Assembly: GCA_914767715.1 (NCBI GenBank)
Contig: OU612065.1
Span: 7,256,001-7,316,000 of the forward strand
Origin: Membranipora membranacea
Taxonomy: Eukaryota; Bryozoa; Gymnolaemata; Cheilostomatida; Membraniporidae
Reading direction: 5' to 3'
DNA length: 60,000 bases
In this document: positions 33,763-44,726 of the stretch, in pieces
Layout of the letters: each line of letters starts with the position of its first letter
Position numbering within the stretch: position 1 is the stretch's first letter
The notes under the pieces: generated by a model
Databases searched by the model: none
Told to the model about the DNA's origin: nothing
Seen by the model: only the letters and a program-made list of their open reading frames with translations
Position numbers and translations under genes: made by a program

Positions 33763-35546
33763 TTATGGTATGACATTATGAAGTGTATAGAAAAAATTTC
33801 AATTAGGGGGTTGTAGCCATACCAACATGGTATCATTAACGAAACTAAGTGCAGTTAGAGGCAGAAATCATGTGACAATAAAAGGAGACAAAAACACCAG
33901 CCTGTCTAAATACCCTGCAACTAACACTGCTCCAAGCTCCAAATTGATTATCAGACGGAAAGAGGAACAGAGAGAGAACCCTAGCACAATTAGCATAATG
34001 TGGAACCCATGATGATGAGGGCCAATCTGATACTCTTAGAAAATTTGTTTTAATAGAAGCCAAAACCCCTAACCCTTGTGAGGCCCTGTCACGTACAATG
34101 TACTATACAGCCAATAACCTCATAATAACCAACTTTAAACTATTGAGCAGACTTATCACATGACAGTTCCCACAGAGGTCGGTTTGGCAAAGTTTCAAAA
34201 TAAAGCGTCTGTAACAATATAGGTCTATGAGCAGATAGAGACAGTTCGATTGTTAGGTTATGAAACGACTTTCTTTGGCTTGTATTAACTATTCATCAGC
34301 ACAAAATTGAAGAAATCAAACATGGTGTGTTCTGAAAGCCGAAACACATAATAAATAGTTTTGTAACAAAATAGAAGTACATATTTACAAAATAGACTCC
34401 AAGCTTGTTATTGCTGTTAATTGAATGTCTTATGAGTTTTTAAAACAAGCAGCTGTAATCAATGCCAACGGATGATGACAACTTTGACTGATCTATATCG
34501 GTAGGTATCGTGCAGGGTTAAGGCACACCACCCACCTTAAAAAAACCAGAAGTAATGAAACCCAGACCAACTAAACAAAGTTTTGACTGCAGTATGCAAT
34601 AAAACTGGCATACCAATTGATGACCAAAGTCGAATAATATAATAAATGACAATTATCAAATCATTTTCCAGCTCACTTGATAGGTGAAGCAGGGTGGTTA
34701 GGTAAGAAAATTAGCAGATGTAGCAGATTCATGAGATTGAGATATTGAGGCTTCCTTGTGTTGTGCTGAAATCACTGACCTGAAGTCTTCCTCTCATTCT
34801 ATAAAGACAGCAAATCCACAGGACAATAATCTGGAGGCTCAATGATAAACATCATTTGTAGCAGGCATAAGTGTGCCTGTAAAGGCTGTTTACGGAAAAT
34901 CCCTCACGGTTATTACGATCTACCTTCTAGCCTTGACATTTCACACTAAATTTTAATTTATTTTGACAATTCCTGATTTCTCGATGCTGTCGAAACCGTT
35001 TTAAAAACTATCGCTGTAAATCAAAGTCGTGTCACCATGTATAAATAGCAGACAACTCCTACATATTCACATTTCTAGTCACGTCGAAAAACAGAAGATA
35101 AACCAAAAACCTTACCTTAAGGCTTACATCCATAAATGTTTTGTAGCTAAACTTTCTTCCAATGACAATCACTCAGCCTTCTTTGAAACTTATATTTTTA
35201 AAAAAGTCACTTGACGGTTTTACCATTTATTTTTGTTGGACATCGTTTCATATGTCCAAGTGACTTGATCGGCAAGTAAAATTGATATATATATATATAT
35301 ACAAGTATAACACCTATGGTAACACCACATTGATATCTCCAACAAACAGTTTGGGAGATCAATGTAGGAAAATAATCTGCCTGGGATCAAACATGTGAAA
35401 TAAAATAATGAAATGGAATAGAAAATGACTAGACCGTAGGATTTTTTTATGCAGCGCGTTGAACAAAAAGCTATATGACCGGATAGTGTATTACCATAAT
35501 CCGGATAGAAGCAACACCAAGCGCTGCCAGACAATTGTGACTCATC
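33763..35546. other. Intergenic between FBXW8-like 3' end and GBA 5' end
   Basis: I searched the reverse strand for a last FBXW8 exon and found none I could defend. A TA microsatellite lies just inside this interval at 35282-35300. Confidence 0.5.
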
Positions 35547-38500
35547 TTACCTCAAATGCGCTATCCCATCATCATCAACTTCATCAAAGTCAGGCATATT
35601 AGACGGAATATTTGCAGAGATTAGATATTCATGAGTAAACTTCAACATCTTCACTGGATGGCTAAAATACAAGAACACAAGGTAAGGATATATCAATTTT
35701 GGATCAATACTCAAATACCTTTTGTAACTTCTATGAAAAGCAACTGCTGTCAACTGCAAAGTATCGGGATAGGGATGATAGATCAGGCTTCAACAATTTA
35801 AAATCACCAAACTTTTATAAATGGGAAGCAGACAAAATAATGTTGCAAGAACATCAGCTGCTAGAAACTTTTACCTGTTCTTAGACTCCCAGAGTTTAGA
35901 GGTGGTGCGCTGGTCCCATACACAGACATAGCCCTCATCGTCTCCAGATACAATCTTATTATCATCACACTGTATACATTCTACTGTACCATGATGGCCC
36001 ATCAAAGTGTGTATAGGAGAGTAACCAGGAATACGAGTATCGTACAGTCGAACCCTGAAATTCAAGCACAAGACACATAGACAACGTCTTACGAATATCA
36101 AAATATGGCGATTCAGAATGAAACATTTAACTTGAGAAGCATGTATGAGCTTTGCTCCAGATAGAAGTTAATTTTTTGTCGACATCGCATTTGTGTATCG
36201 ACATTGCATTTATATATCAACATTGCAATCAATTATCGACATTGCTTTATACTACTCTCTCACATACCTTCTGTCATGACAACCAGTGGATATGATATTT
36301 GGAGTAGTAAATGAATTGTCCACACACGTCACATGAGATGTATGTCCTCTTAGGTCATAGAGATGAGTGTACTTTTGTATATCATAACATCTCATCTTCA
36401 AAATGCAAAATGGTAAGCGACCATATAATCTATGGGGGCAGATAAGATGAAAAGGTATTTATTACTAGTCACTACAAGGTCGTGACCCTATCTGTCAATC
36501 CACTTGGTGTAAGATAAAGCTCAGATGATTACCTGTAGTCCATTGATTGCTAAGCCTTTATGTCACAGGCATTCACATTTCCTAAAAAAACTTCGAAGGA
36601 GCGAAATATGACCACTTACAAGTTTCCGCAACCAGGCGTTCAGTCTCCTTGGAATAATAATTGCAAATCACTCTGAATTAGACAAATCAATGGGAGAGAT
36701 GGCAATGATTTACCAACATGTGCAGCCAGACTGAAAACAAGCTAAAAACTACATCTCCCTGAGCCTTGTATGCAAGTGGCTAACAGAATCAAACCACTAA
36801 CCTTGTACTCGGCCTGTAAGCCTAGATTAGAAGTCATTCCAAGATGAATATAATTTTGTGTACATGCGAGACAGCTGAAGGAAGTAGCAACAAACTCCTC
36901 AACCCTGCAGCCGACCGAATTATACTTCGTGGAATTGTTATAGTCCTGCGAACAGCTGTGTGTGTTCAGACTGTCTTGTAGTAAATATGCCATCGATGCT
37001 GAACCATCAGATACTTTTGATGGGATTATGCAGAAAATTGTCTAAAATAATAGTAAATATATCATATTATTTATGCTATCTCTACATATTGTTGTGTCTG
37101 TCACAGAGTCAATTAGACAAAAATGTTTTGATATTTAATGAAACTTAAGTAAATGTCATAAACATACCTTAGGTAGTTTGTATTTTTGATCAGCTTCTCG
37201 TATAGTTATGGTATCGATAACATTGAGACTAGATTGGTCTGCACTGAGTATTTTTATTTGCGACTGATAAGACTGTCGGCTCAATAGTTGAGTATACAGA
37301 AGAGACGACTGGACGTCAATGTCTTTTATTCTATTAGAAGGGAACTTCATGAGTAGCATCTCATCGGGAGCAGTGTGGTTCCAAACTTGGATGTCCCCTA
37401 TAAATCATATTAAATTCAGACGATATTCGGTTGAAGTGCCAACTCCCGAGGCTGTGACACTAACTATATACATGAAGTTAGAAGTAACTCGTGATAGTTT
37501 GGGCTCTATTTCAAAACCTCAGTAGATCGTTTGAACCATCATCAACCTCACTGGTTCCTATGCCATTTATGTCGAAAAAATCTTCTACATCTTCATGTAG
37601 TTGTGTCACAATCTAATCTTTTAGGGAAGAGGGAATAAAGCTTCCAATGTTTGTTTAAACGTATAGGCATTACATTATCAAACAAAAAGAAATGATTTAC
37701 TATATGTTGGCCCAAAATTGCTCTTGCATTAGTTTGAGCAGTTGGACTAGAGAGAGCTTGTTGACCATTCTTTGTCCTCAACAAGTGATCGGGAGAGGGG
37801 ACAACTCTCTCTCTCTCTTCCTAGCTCATCAAACAACAAGGCTTGTCATGTGAGGCAATAGCCGCAATACAATTACCTACCGTGATTATAACCTGCAGCG
37901 ATACCAAGAAAAGAAGCTTTTACACAGGTTACAGTGTTGTGAGATACTGCAATATGATCTTCATCGGATATTATCAGTGCTTCGTCAGCACGATCATAAC
38001 TATGGCTCTCGCCTGTCAGAATATTCCAACTTTTGATCTTTCCACTGCTGTACCTAAAGCAATGAAAGTTAATTGAAGTCATCATGCCGCTTCATTATAA
38101 TGAAACAGGAAAGGTGCAGAGCATTTCATTTTCCTCCTGACAGACAGCTCTTTTCCACCTTTGATCGAACCTCCTTTACTGATTTCTATAGTATGACTGA
38201 TAATAAATGTGTCAGTCAACCAACCCAGATAGGAGAATGTGGTTGTGATAGTCAGCTGAAGTTAGGACTCCACCCCTGGCGTAGCTGTAATGTCTGGTCT
38301 CACATTTATGTTCCTGCAAAATTAAGAACTTGGAAAAGTAAAAACAACAAAGCAGAAATTACTAATAAGCAGGTCCAATTAAAGTGGTCCAAATCAGAAA
38401 ATATCATAGGTATAATAATGGAGTTTGCTGAGGCTGCGATAATGACACAGTTGCAATCCATCCAAAATTGGACCATGTAAAAAATTGGATTATTCTGGGA

Positions 38501-41456
38501 TCTTGTGCGGGCGGTTGATATATAGACAATGAACACAGAAAGAAGTGCACGTCATACTGAGTATTCAATTAAGAACCTGACATGCGCCGAAGATCTTTTG
38601 TTGGTCGTCACTTTATTGTTCTTGAGAATATACCCTATGGTAATAGGTTATATTTTGGCATCATATATGATATTATATTTATGGTAAATGGTTTATGGTA
38701 TTTGAGAATTAATATGTTTATGACATCCCCATATGGAAGCCTGTCATGTCATAAGAGGGTATATTTACCTTCCAGTTCATCTGTAGATTTCTTCTTTTAG
38801 AAATCAGACTTTTAACTTTATCTTTACAGGTGCCGCCTTCACATATCGGCTTCTCCTGTGTAATTGCAGTTATTTTTCTAAAAATGTTTTCCCAAAGAAC
38901 ACAGTCCTCAGCTAAAAACTGCCATGCTTTGCTCACCTGTAAAAGTAACATAAGTATCAAAATATTAATTTTCAGCTGAATAGACAGGTGGGTCATAAGA
39001 GATAAGAAGGACATGAGCAAAATTTAGAGACGCTTCCTCGCTTGGATTAGAACTCGATTATGATCTCGACTCCTTAGTTAACACTCATTTAAAGAAACGT
39101 TTAATGCAGATATATAATGATGATGAACATTTTATACAGGATTACCTCGAATGATGCCCCTCAGGTCAACTCAGATACCCAAAATACCGTAACTACTTGG
39201 AAAAAGACTGCTTTTTGGGACATATGTGCATTTATATAAATAACACTATTTTTAACCCTATTTTTGCAAGGCAAGGCTTTTCTTGCAACTTTTAAAGTTA
39301 GTGATAGAAATACAATCAATTAATTACCTATATTACTCAAGTCTCCTATAATGAACCTTTAAATTTTTTGGTGTTAGTTTGAATACCCGCTTTTTTTCTA
39401 TTGGGTCATATCAAAACTGCCAGAGATAGTATGTCCCAATAGAAATCCAGTGGCTATTTTCACAAGTATGTTTGCAGTCAAGCACCTGTGAAATTTAAAA
39501 CCACATTCAATGTTCGGGTAAAAATAGGCAAAAAAAGAGCTCCATCAAAGGTCCAGCCACCAACCACAGACTACCGGCAGTACAGTTGACTGCTTCAGAA
39601 CCTCCAACTCTATGTGCATAACGACATGTAAGGAGATCAATTAATAACACACTTCAAGGGCCGACAACTCCGGCCAAGGATTAATCATTGAGACTATACT
39701 GGAACACAAGTGGGGCGACATCAACTCCATCGTGAATTTCTACCAAACATCAAGTGTTTAAATTATTCGCAAGAATTAAATCAGAGATTCAGTGTGGGTA
39801 TATTTCGGCCCTCATTGATCTGCTGTCATATGATAGAACCATTGAGTATTTACAGAGATGGACTTCCAGAGTCTGGCACACATACCTGAGAACAGGCACA
39901 TAGGTCTATAATATCAAGGTGACTGAATATATTCACTGCTATCTCACGAGGTAAGTCAACATCAAAGAAGGGTATCTCATCAATGTCATTCTGCAAGGTT
40001 GCATTTCACAGTTATATCAGCAAAAGGTGATGTGTACAATGAAATGTTAAAGAGTTAAATTGCCAGTCCGAAGCAAATACATACAACGCTCAAGAATTCA
40101 TAAGTAGCCATGTAACTTAGTTATAGAACATGTTTATTCTCTCTCAAACACAGCTGTTTTTTAAATTATGTTATGAATAACTTGGGCTTTCTAGTGAAAG
40201 CTTAAGCTTACCAGATCAGCCAAGAATACATCCACCATGGACCGTCTTTGTTTCTTAGCCGGTTCATCGCTCGATAAGTTTTCATCTTCTGAATTACGTT
40301 TCTCCAGCGTAAACTAGAATGAGTGAGTTAAGAGAGTGGTATGGATTAAGGTGTTTAGGAAAGCAAAAAACAACCACTGTTCATATCAAAGCTTTGCCAT
40401 AGCAATGAACAAAAAAACTTTTTTCTCGCAGAAGGACATTATTGAATGACATAACCTAATTTAAAGTGCAAAAACCCAGGGTCTAGAGTATGTTATCTCC
40501 CCTGCTACGGATTCATACTAAAATATCTTCGACAATACTGTTTTTTGATCATTTCTAGTGTAAGTAGAGCAGCCTTGTAACTGTCCTAGGCAATCTCGGG
40601 GTAGGCTTACGGTTATACTGTAAGTGGGTCATCTTTTTAGTTTGAATCTGTTTCAGGGGAGATAACATACTCTAGACCCTTTTAGACCCTGGGTTTTCGC
40701 ACTTTGAAAAATATTACATCATTCAATAATGCCCTTCTGCGAAATAAAATCACTTTTTTGTTCATTACTATGGCAAAGCTTTGATATGAGCAGTGGTTGC
40801 TTTTTGCTTTCCCAGAATATATGAACTATTTTTCATATGTATGTTTGGTCAAAAGGTTTAAAAACTGAAACACCTGAGAGTGAACAACATAGAGTTTTAG
40901 CATACTAACTTTGTGGGTCAATGGTGAACAGCTAAAAATACAGCATACTGAACTCACGCTTGATGGAGACGGGTCTTGCCAACTTTTCATGAGATTATCT
41001 GTATACTGGAATGCATAAGGGCTCTCATTAGCCGGAGGACTGACCAGGAGACATTCATCGTGAGGAGGCATCTAATATCCCACAAAGAAATGGTATACAA
41101 TGTATTACAAAGGATCACTAATTTGAGTGTCTAGCCGGTAGCGAAAATATTATAGACGGAAATCTTTGAAGAGAATGATTATATTGACCAATAAAAGGAA
41201 CGATATAATGCTTTACATGAGATTAGGCATTTTACATAAAACCATGAGAAATTTCTCTCAAGTCTAGATAATAACGTAAAAGACAATAACAAACTACCTT
41301 ATCATCCAACACTTGAACCGATTGTTCAGCAACAGCTGTAGGTTCACCTGCATTTCTATTCAGCTCCTCCTTCCATTCATCTCTAAATTTGTCCAAGCCC
41401 ACACTTTGATTTGTTTTCCCTCCATTGGTCACTGTTTTAGATTTGAGATTAGACAT
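35547..41456 (-). CDS. FBXW8: FBXW8-like F-box/WD-repeat protein
   Basis: Twelve exons: 41456-41298, 41071-40958, 40313-40212, 39990-39886, 38936-38769, 38313-38225, 38053-37881, 37397-37168, 37041-36802, 36395-36268, 36054-35875, 35661-35547; 600 aa, all in phase. The N terminus has DKFRDEWKEELNR and a basic KKQRR patch. The F-box follows: IPFFDVDLPREIAVNIFSHL (about residues 130-150) and VSKAWQFLAEDCVLW. NWKEH leads into WD repeats: HILLSGYSSGKIKSWNILTG, GDIQVWN, HDRRVRLYDTR, NKIVSGDDEGYVCVWDQR. The tail HPVKMLKFTHEYLISANIP matches the FBXW8 pattern and argues against FBXW7 or beta-TrCP. FBXW8 is the substrate receptor of the CUL7 ubiquitin ligase (family knowledge). The final codons CAT TTG AG|GTAAGA form a strong donor, and vertebrate FBXW8 continues about 50 residues here, so a last exon may be missing. 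Confidence 0.92.
36177..36250. repeat. Minisatellite, about 20-bp unit
   Basis: Four imperfect copies of a unit close to ATCGACATTGCATTTATAT, in an FBXW8 intron. Confidence 0.75.
40359..40812. mobile_element. Foldback MITE, about 150-bp terminal inverted repeats
   Basis: The left arm (40359-40505) begins GGAAAGCAAAAA and ends with GTTATCTCCCCTG. The right arm (40654-40812) is its reverse complement, with small indels, from CAGGGGAGATAAC to TTTTTGCTTTCC. The central spacer is about 150 bases. It lies in an FBXW8 intron and encodes nothing. Confidence 0.85.
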
Positions 41457-41610
41457 GAAGATACTTGAATAGGAAGTGTACAGCTGATTATCTACAAGTA
41501 AACGACATCATAAGCAACCAACATGATTCTATCGAGATTTTTTTTATATTTGAATAGCAGATCTGTCCAAGGAATAAAAAAGGTAGGCTTAGGCTTTAGA
41601 GATTACTAGT

Positions 41611-41660
41611 TTTTTCTTGGTATTGCTGCAGGTTATAATCACGGTATGTAATTGTGTTGC
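41611..41660 (+). repeat. Inverted partial copy of FBXW8 exon 7 / intron border
   Basis: About 50 bases on the + strand match, with 3-5 differences, the reverse complement of 37863-37915. That source spans the last 30 or so coding bases of FBXW8 exon 7, its splice donor and the start of the intron. Both copies contain GCTGCAGGTTATAATCACGG. Confidence 0.8.
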
Positions 41661-44137
41661 CTATCAAGCATACTACCACACAATGGTACTGTGATTGAAT
41701 GTATCAACTCGCTCCACTGGTGTATGTAAGCTTTTCACTCCTTCATTGGTCTGGGTATCCCTTCTGGAATAAGCAATATAGCTGCATCATTACCAGCGAA
41801 TTCTCCCGTTTGACATTCTGTACTTAGGCAAAAGTTGCAGCATGACTGGTAGCTACAGCAAGGAAAATGGAATGGAATTCTCGTTGGCTCCAGGAACCAA
41901 ATGTCTTAGGGAAAAAAAAAGATAATTACACTTTTTGATAACAAGTCCAATAAAAATCAGGGGTTTAGCTAGTAGATTTGTGGTTTCTTGGGTGATTCCT
42001 AGCAAGTGGGTGGTTTAAACCAATGAACAAGTTTATTCATTGATTAATTCCAAACAAATGTAATGTGGGCCAATCAATGCTTGCTTGCTGCAAATACTCC
42101 TTGCTGCAATCAGTGAACTCCCTCTCAGTCAGTTCAGTCATTGTTGTTCATGTTTGAATCAGAATGGCCCATGAGTTCAATATCAAGGTGACTTTGTGAG
42201 GGTGGCTAAGTGGTATGGTTGAACAGTGACAAAGCAAAACTTATACTGTATGGCATTGGTGTGGGTCTAAGTTTCCTATATGACATTTTCAAGCCTTACA
42301 TCTTTAAAAAAAATATTTATAATTACTTGGAAAAAACCAAAATTAACACCAGAAATCCTGTTTCTAATTGTTGACAAAGTAGGATTTAACATGTAATCCC
42401 CATATATTTATAATCTTTGTTCCTCAGATTTAGTGCTGTAAAAAGATTGTCAAGGACAAATCTTATGGTCTAATAGGATCGTTCCAATACGCACCAATTC
42501 ATAATAATGATGCATTTCATATGGTGTCGATACATTGTATGGGTCCACTAGAAATTAACACAAGAGTCACAAATTCTGAAAACCTAGAATGACATTGACT
42601 GCTCTCTGTCTCACATGGTCTCACAGACACTAAGGTATATATCTGTTTAGATTTAAATGCATGCAAGTAGAGGAGTGTGAATATATCTTCAGATCAATTG
42701 CCAAGCTCAATAAGTGATCAAGCTGGGAAGATAATTAAATATAATATACTCAACTCAAACTGGTAAATTAATTTAGTTTACATTTTTATTTATTTCTGAA
42801 ATTGATTGATTGGTGATCATTATTATTTATTTAATCAAAGTTAATTTAGATATATGAATATATCACATACTCACAGCAATATAAATGCCATTCAACAGTT
42901 CTGCTGTCTTGCTGTTGCAATATGATTAGTCATTTTTGATGAAATTGTATTTGTTTACATTATTATTACTATTTAGAATTCATATGAATATTCATACCAA
43001 TTGTATGTATACATACTATACTATACTTACTTATTTACAAAATTTACAGGTTATACATTGACTAGATAGATTGGTAAAGAATATGATGGATGCTGCATAG
43101 GCATCTATTACCTGTAGTTACAAGCATGTATACATTGGATCGTCCATGATCAACACCCCCAACTGTGATCATTGGAAAACACTTGTGACTCCATATGGGT
43201 GGGTAGTCCAACCAATGGCCAAGGATTTGGCTTAACTAATAACATGTATTCACTCTATCATGTGCCTAACTAGGGCCAGCGGGGCTTCCATAACACGGAG
43301 CCTGTTATACTCTCTGTTATTTTTCTTGTATTTTATCAATGTATGTATGGTTGATAAAATAGGAATATTCATGTTGTTGCAGTGCATGTTTGCGATCCTA
43401 TGAGAGGTGTTGCACCAGGGAGAGTGAAACCATTCTCCCTGGTTGCACCATGCTACCCACATACTGCAAGCTTTGATAAAGATACAGTTTCCATCAAGGA
43501 GTAACAATTACTCCTCGGTGTCCACACACATATGGGATGTGTAATCCAAGGAAAAATGGTTGCAAGCAGTAAGGACCAATATGCAGCTTGACTTGTTATA
43601 ATTAGTCGAAATGTACATCTAATATTACCAGCCTCACTGGATGTGGCTAGATCGGATTTGGTCCAATTTGCCTAATTCCAGGTTGATCTCATGATCTAAA
43701 ATATGGCTGAGGATATTTTATGTTATATTTGACATTTACTTTCTGGCGTTCTAGCTTAATAATAATAATAATAATATCAACTTTAATTGCTATTTAAGGC
43801 CCTTTTCGGGCAAATGAGAATATGCTTGCTTCTGTTTGACCCAGTCTGTCATCTGGATTGAAATTTTCGAGAACAGCCTCAAGGTACAACGTAGCATATC
43901 ATATTGATAAACAGGTGTATGTGTTTATGATACGTTAATTGTATTAGCCTATATGCGAAGGGTACATGCAGACTCTTGCATCCAACATGCTAACAGCTAG
44001 GCTATCCAGATATTATTTTGTTGTTTTTGGCTATGATAGTGAAAAAAAAAAAGGAATGTTTAGATATTGTATGATGTCTAGTCATGTACATCTTTCTGAC
44101 CTATGACCAACCAAGACACTGTCAGATTAATTTACTG
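41661..44137. other. Intergenic, no gene recognised
   Basis: AT-rich with short frames only. It contains a degenerate CAATGAAC...TTCATTG palindrome at 42021-42042 and an (AAT)n run at about 43760. Confidence 0.55.
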
Positions 44138-44619
44138 TCACTTCATAAATTCCATCTGTGATGAGTTCGGTGAAATGATACATGAATTCTCTAATTCAGT
44201 GACTTCCTTCTTGAGAGTCAAGATAATGATTGCATTGAAGCACCAACCCGTAGGATAACCATATCCCTCACTCATCGTGAAGTTATAGAGGTTCCTGTTG
44301 ATGGCTGTGACAGTTTTATCTGAATTGCAGAAAAGTATTGTGTTCATTTGCTTATTGTAGTGAGTGTACACTGGAATATAATTGCTGGAACTGTGAATAA
44401 TTTGTAAGAGGAAAGTAAAGAAAAGTCTGAGTACATTTACATCATCCACAATAATGGCCATGGACTGGTTGATGGGGTGAGTAATTCTATGTACTTTTAT
44501 CCACGCATTCAATATGTTTATATAAGCCAATCTAGCTTGCTGATGTGTGGAATGGTGTCGGCAACCCACTCCTTACAGTTCTGCTTTAGTAAATTATAAT
44601 CGATATTTTGCCAGTCAAT
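44138..44619 (-). pseudogene. Unrecognised reverse-strand coding remnant with frame disruption
   Basis: After a good acceptor (TTATTTCAG), the reverse strand from 44619 reads NIDYNLLKQNCKEWVADTI and stops at about 44518. From about 44569 a second frame stays open for 143 codons to 44138, containing HRITHPINQSMAIIVDDVN, LFFTFLLQI and GYGYPTGWCFNAIIILTL. The two pieces look like one polypeptide broken by a frameshift. The Asn-Cys-x-x-Trp pattern and hydrophobic stretches suggest a real protein, but I cannot assign a family. Chance openness of the second frame is possible. Confidence 0.35.
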
Positions 44620-44726
44620 CTGAAATAACAAGCTTGATTTGGCCTGTCAGTGTGCCAGTTTTCTGAAACGGTGACATTTCTTTATGTGATTTGTTGCTTG
44701 TTGACACATCATGACTTTCCCTTTAG

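Noticed and set aside
33827-34063. Open frames on both strands between GBA and FBXW8
   Set aside because: Mutually antisense, neither resembles the missing FBXW8 tail or any family.
38073-38480. 135-codon + strand open frame
   Set aside because: Antisense to FBXW8 exon 6 and its flanking introns; the reverse-strand exon (HILLSG...) is phase-consistent and family-matched.
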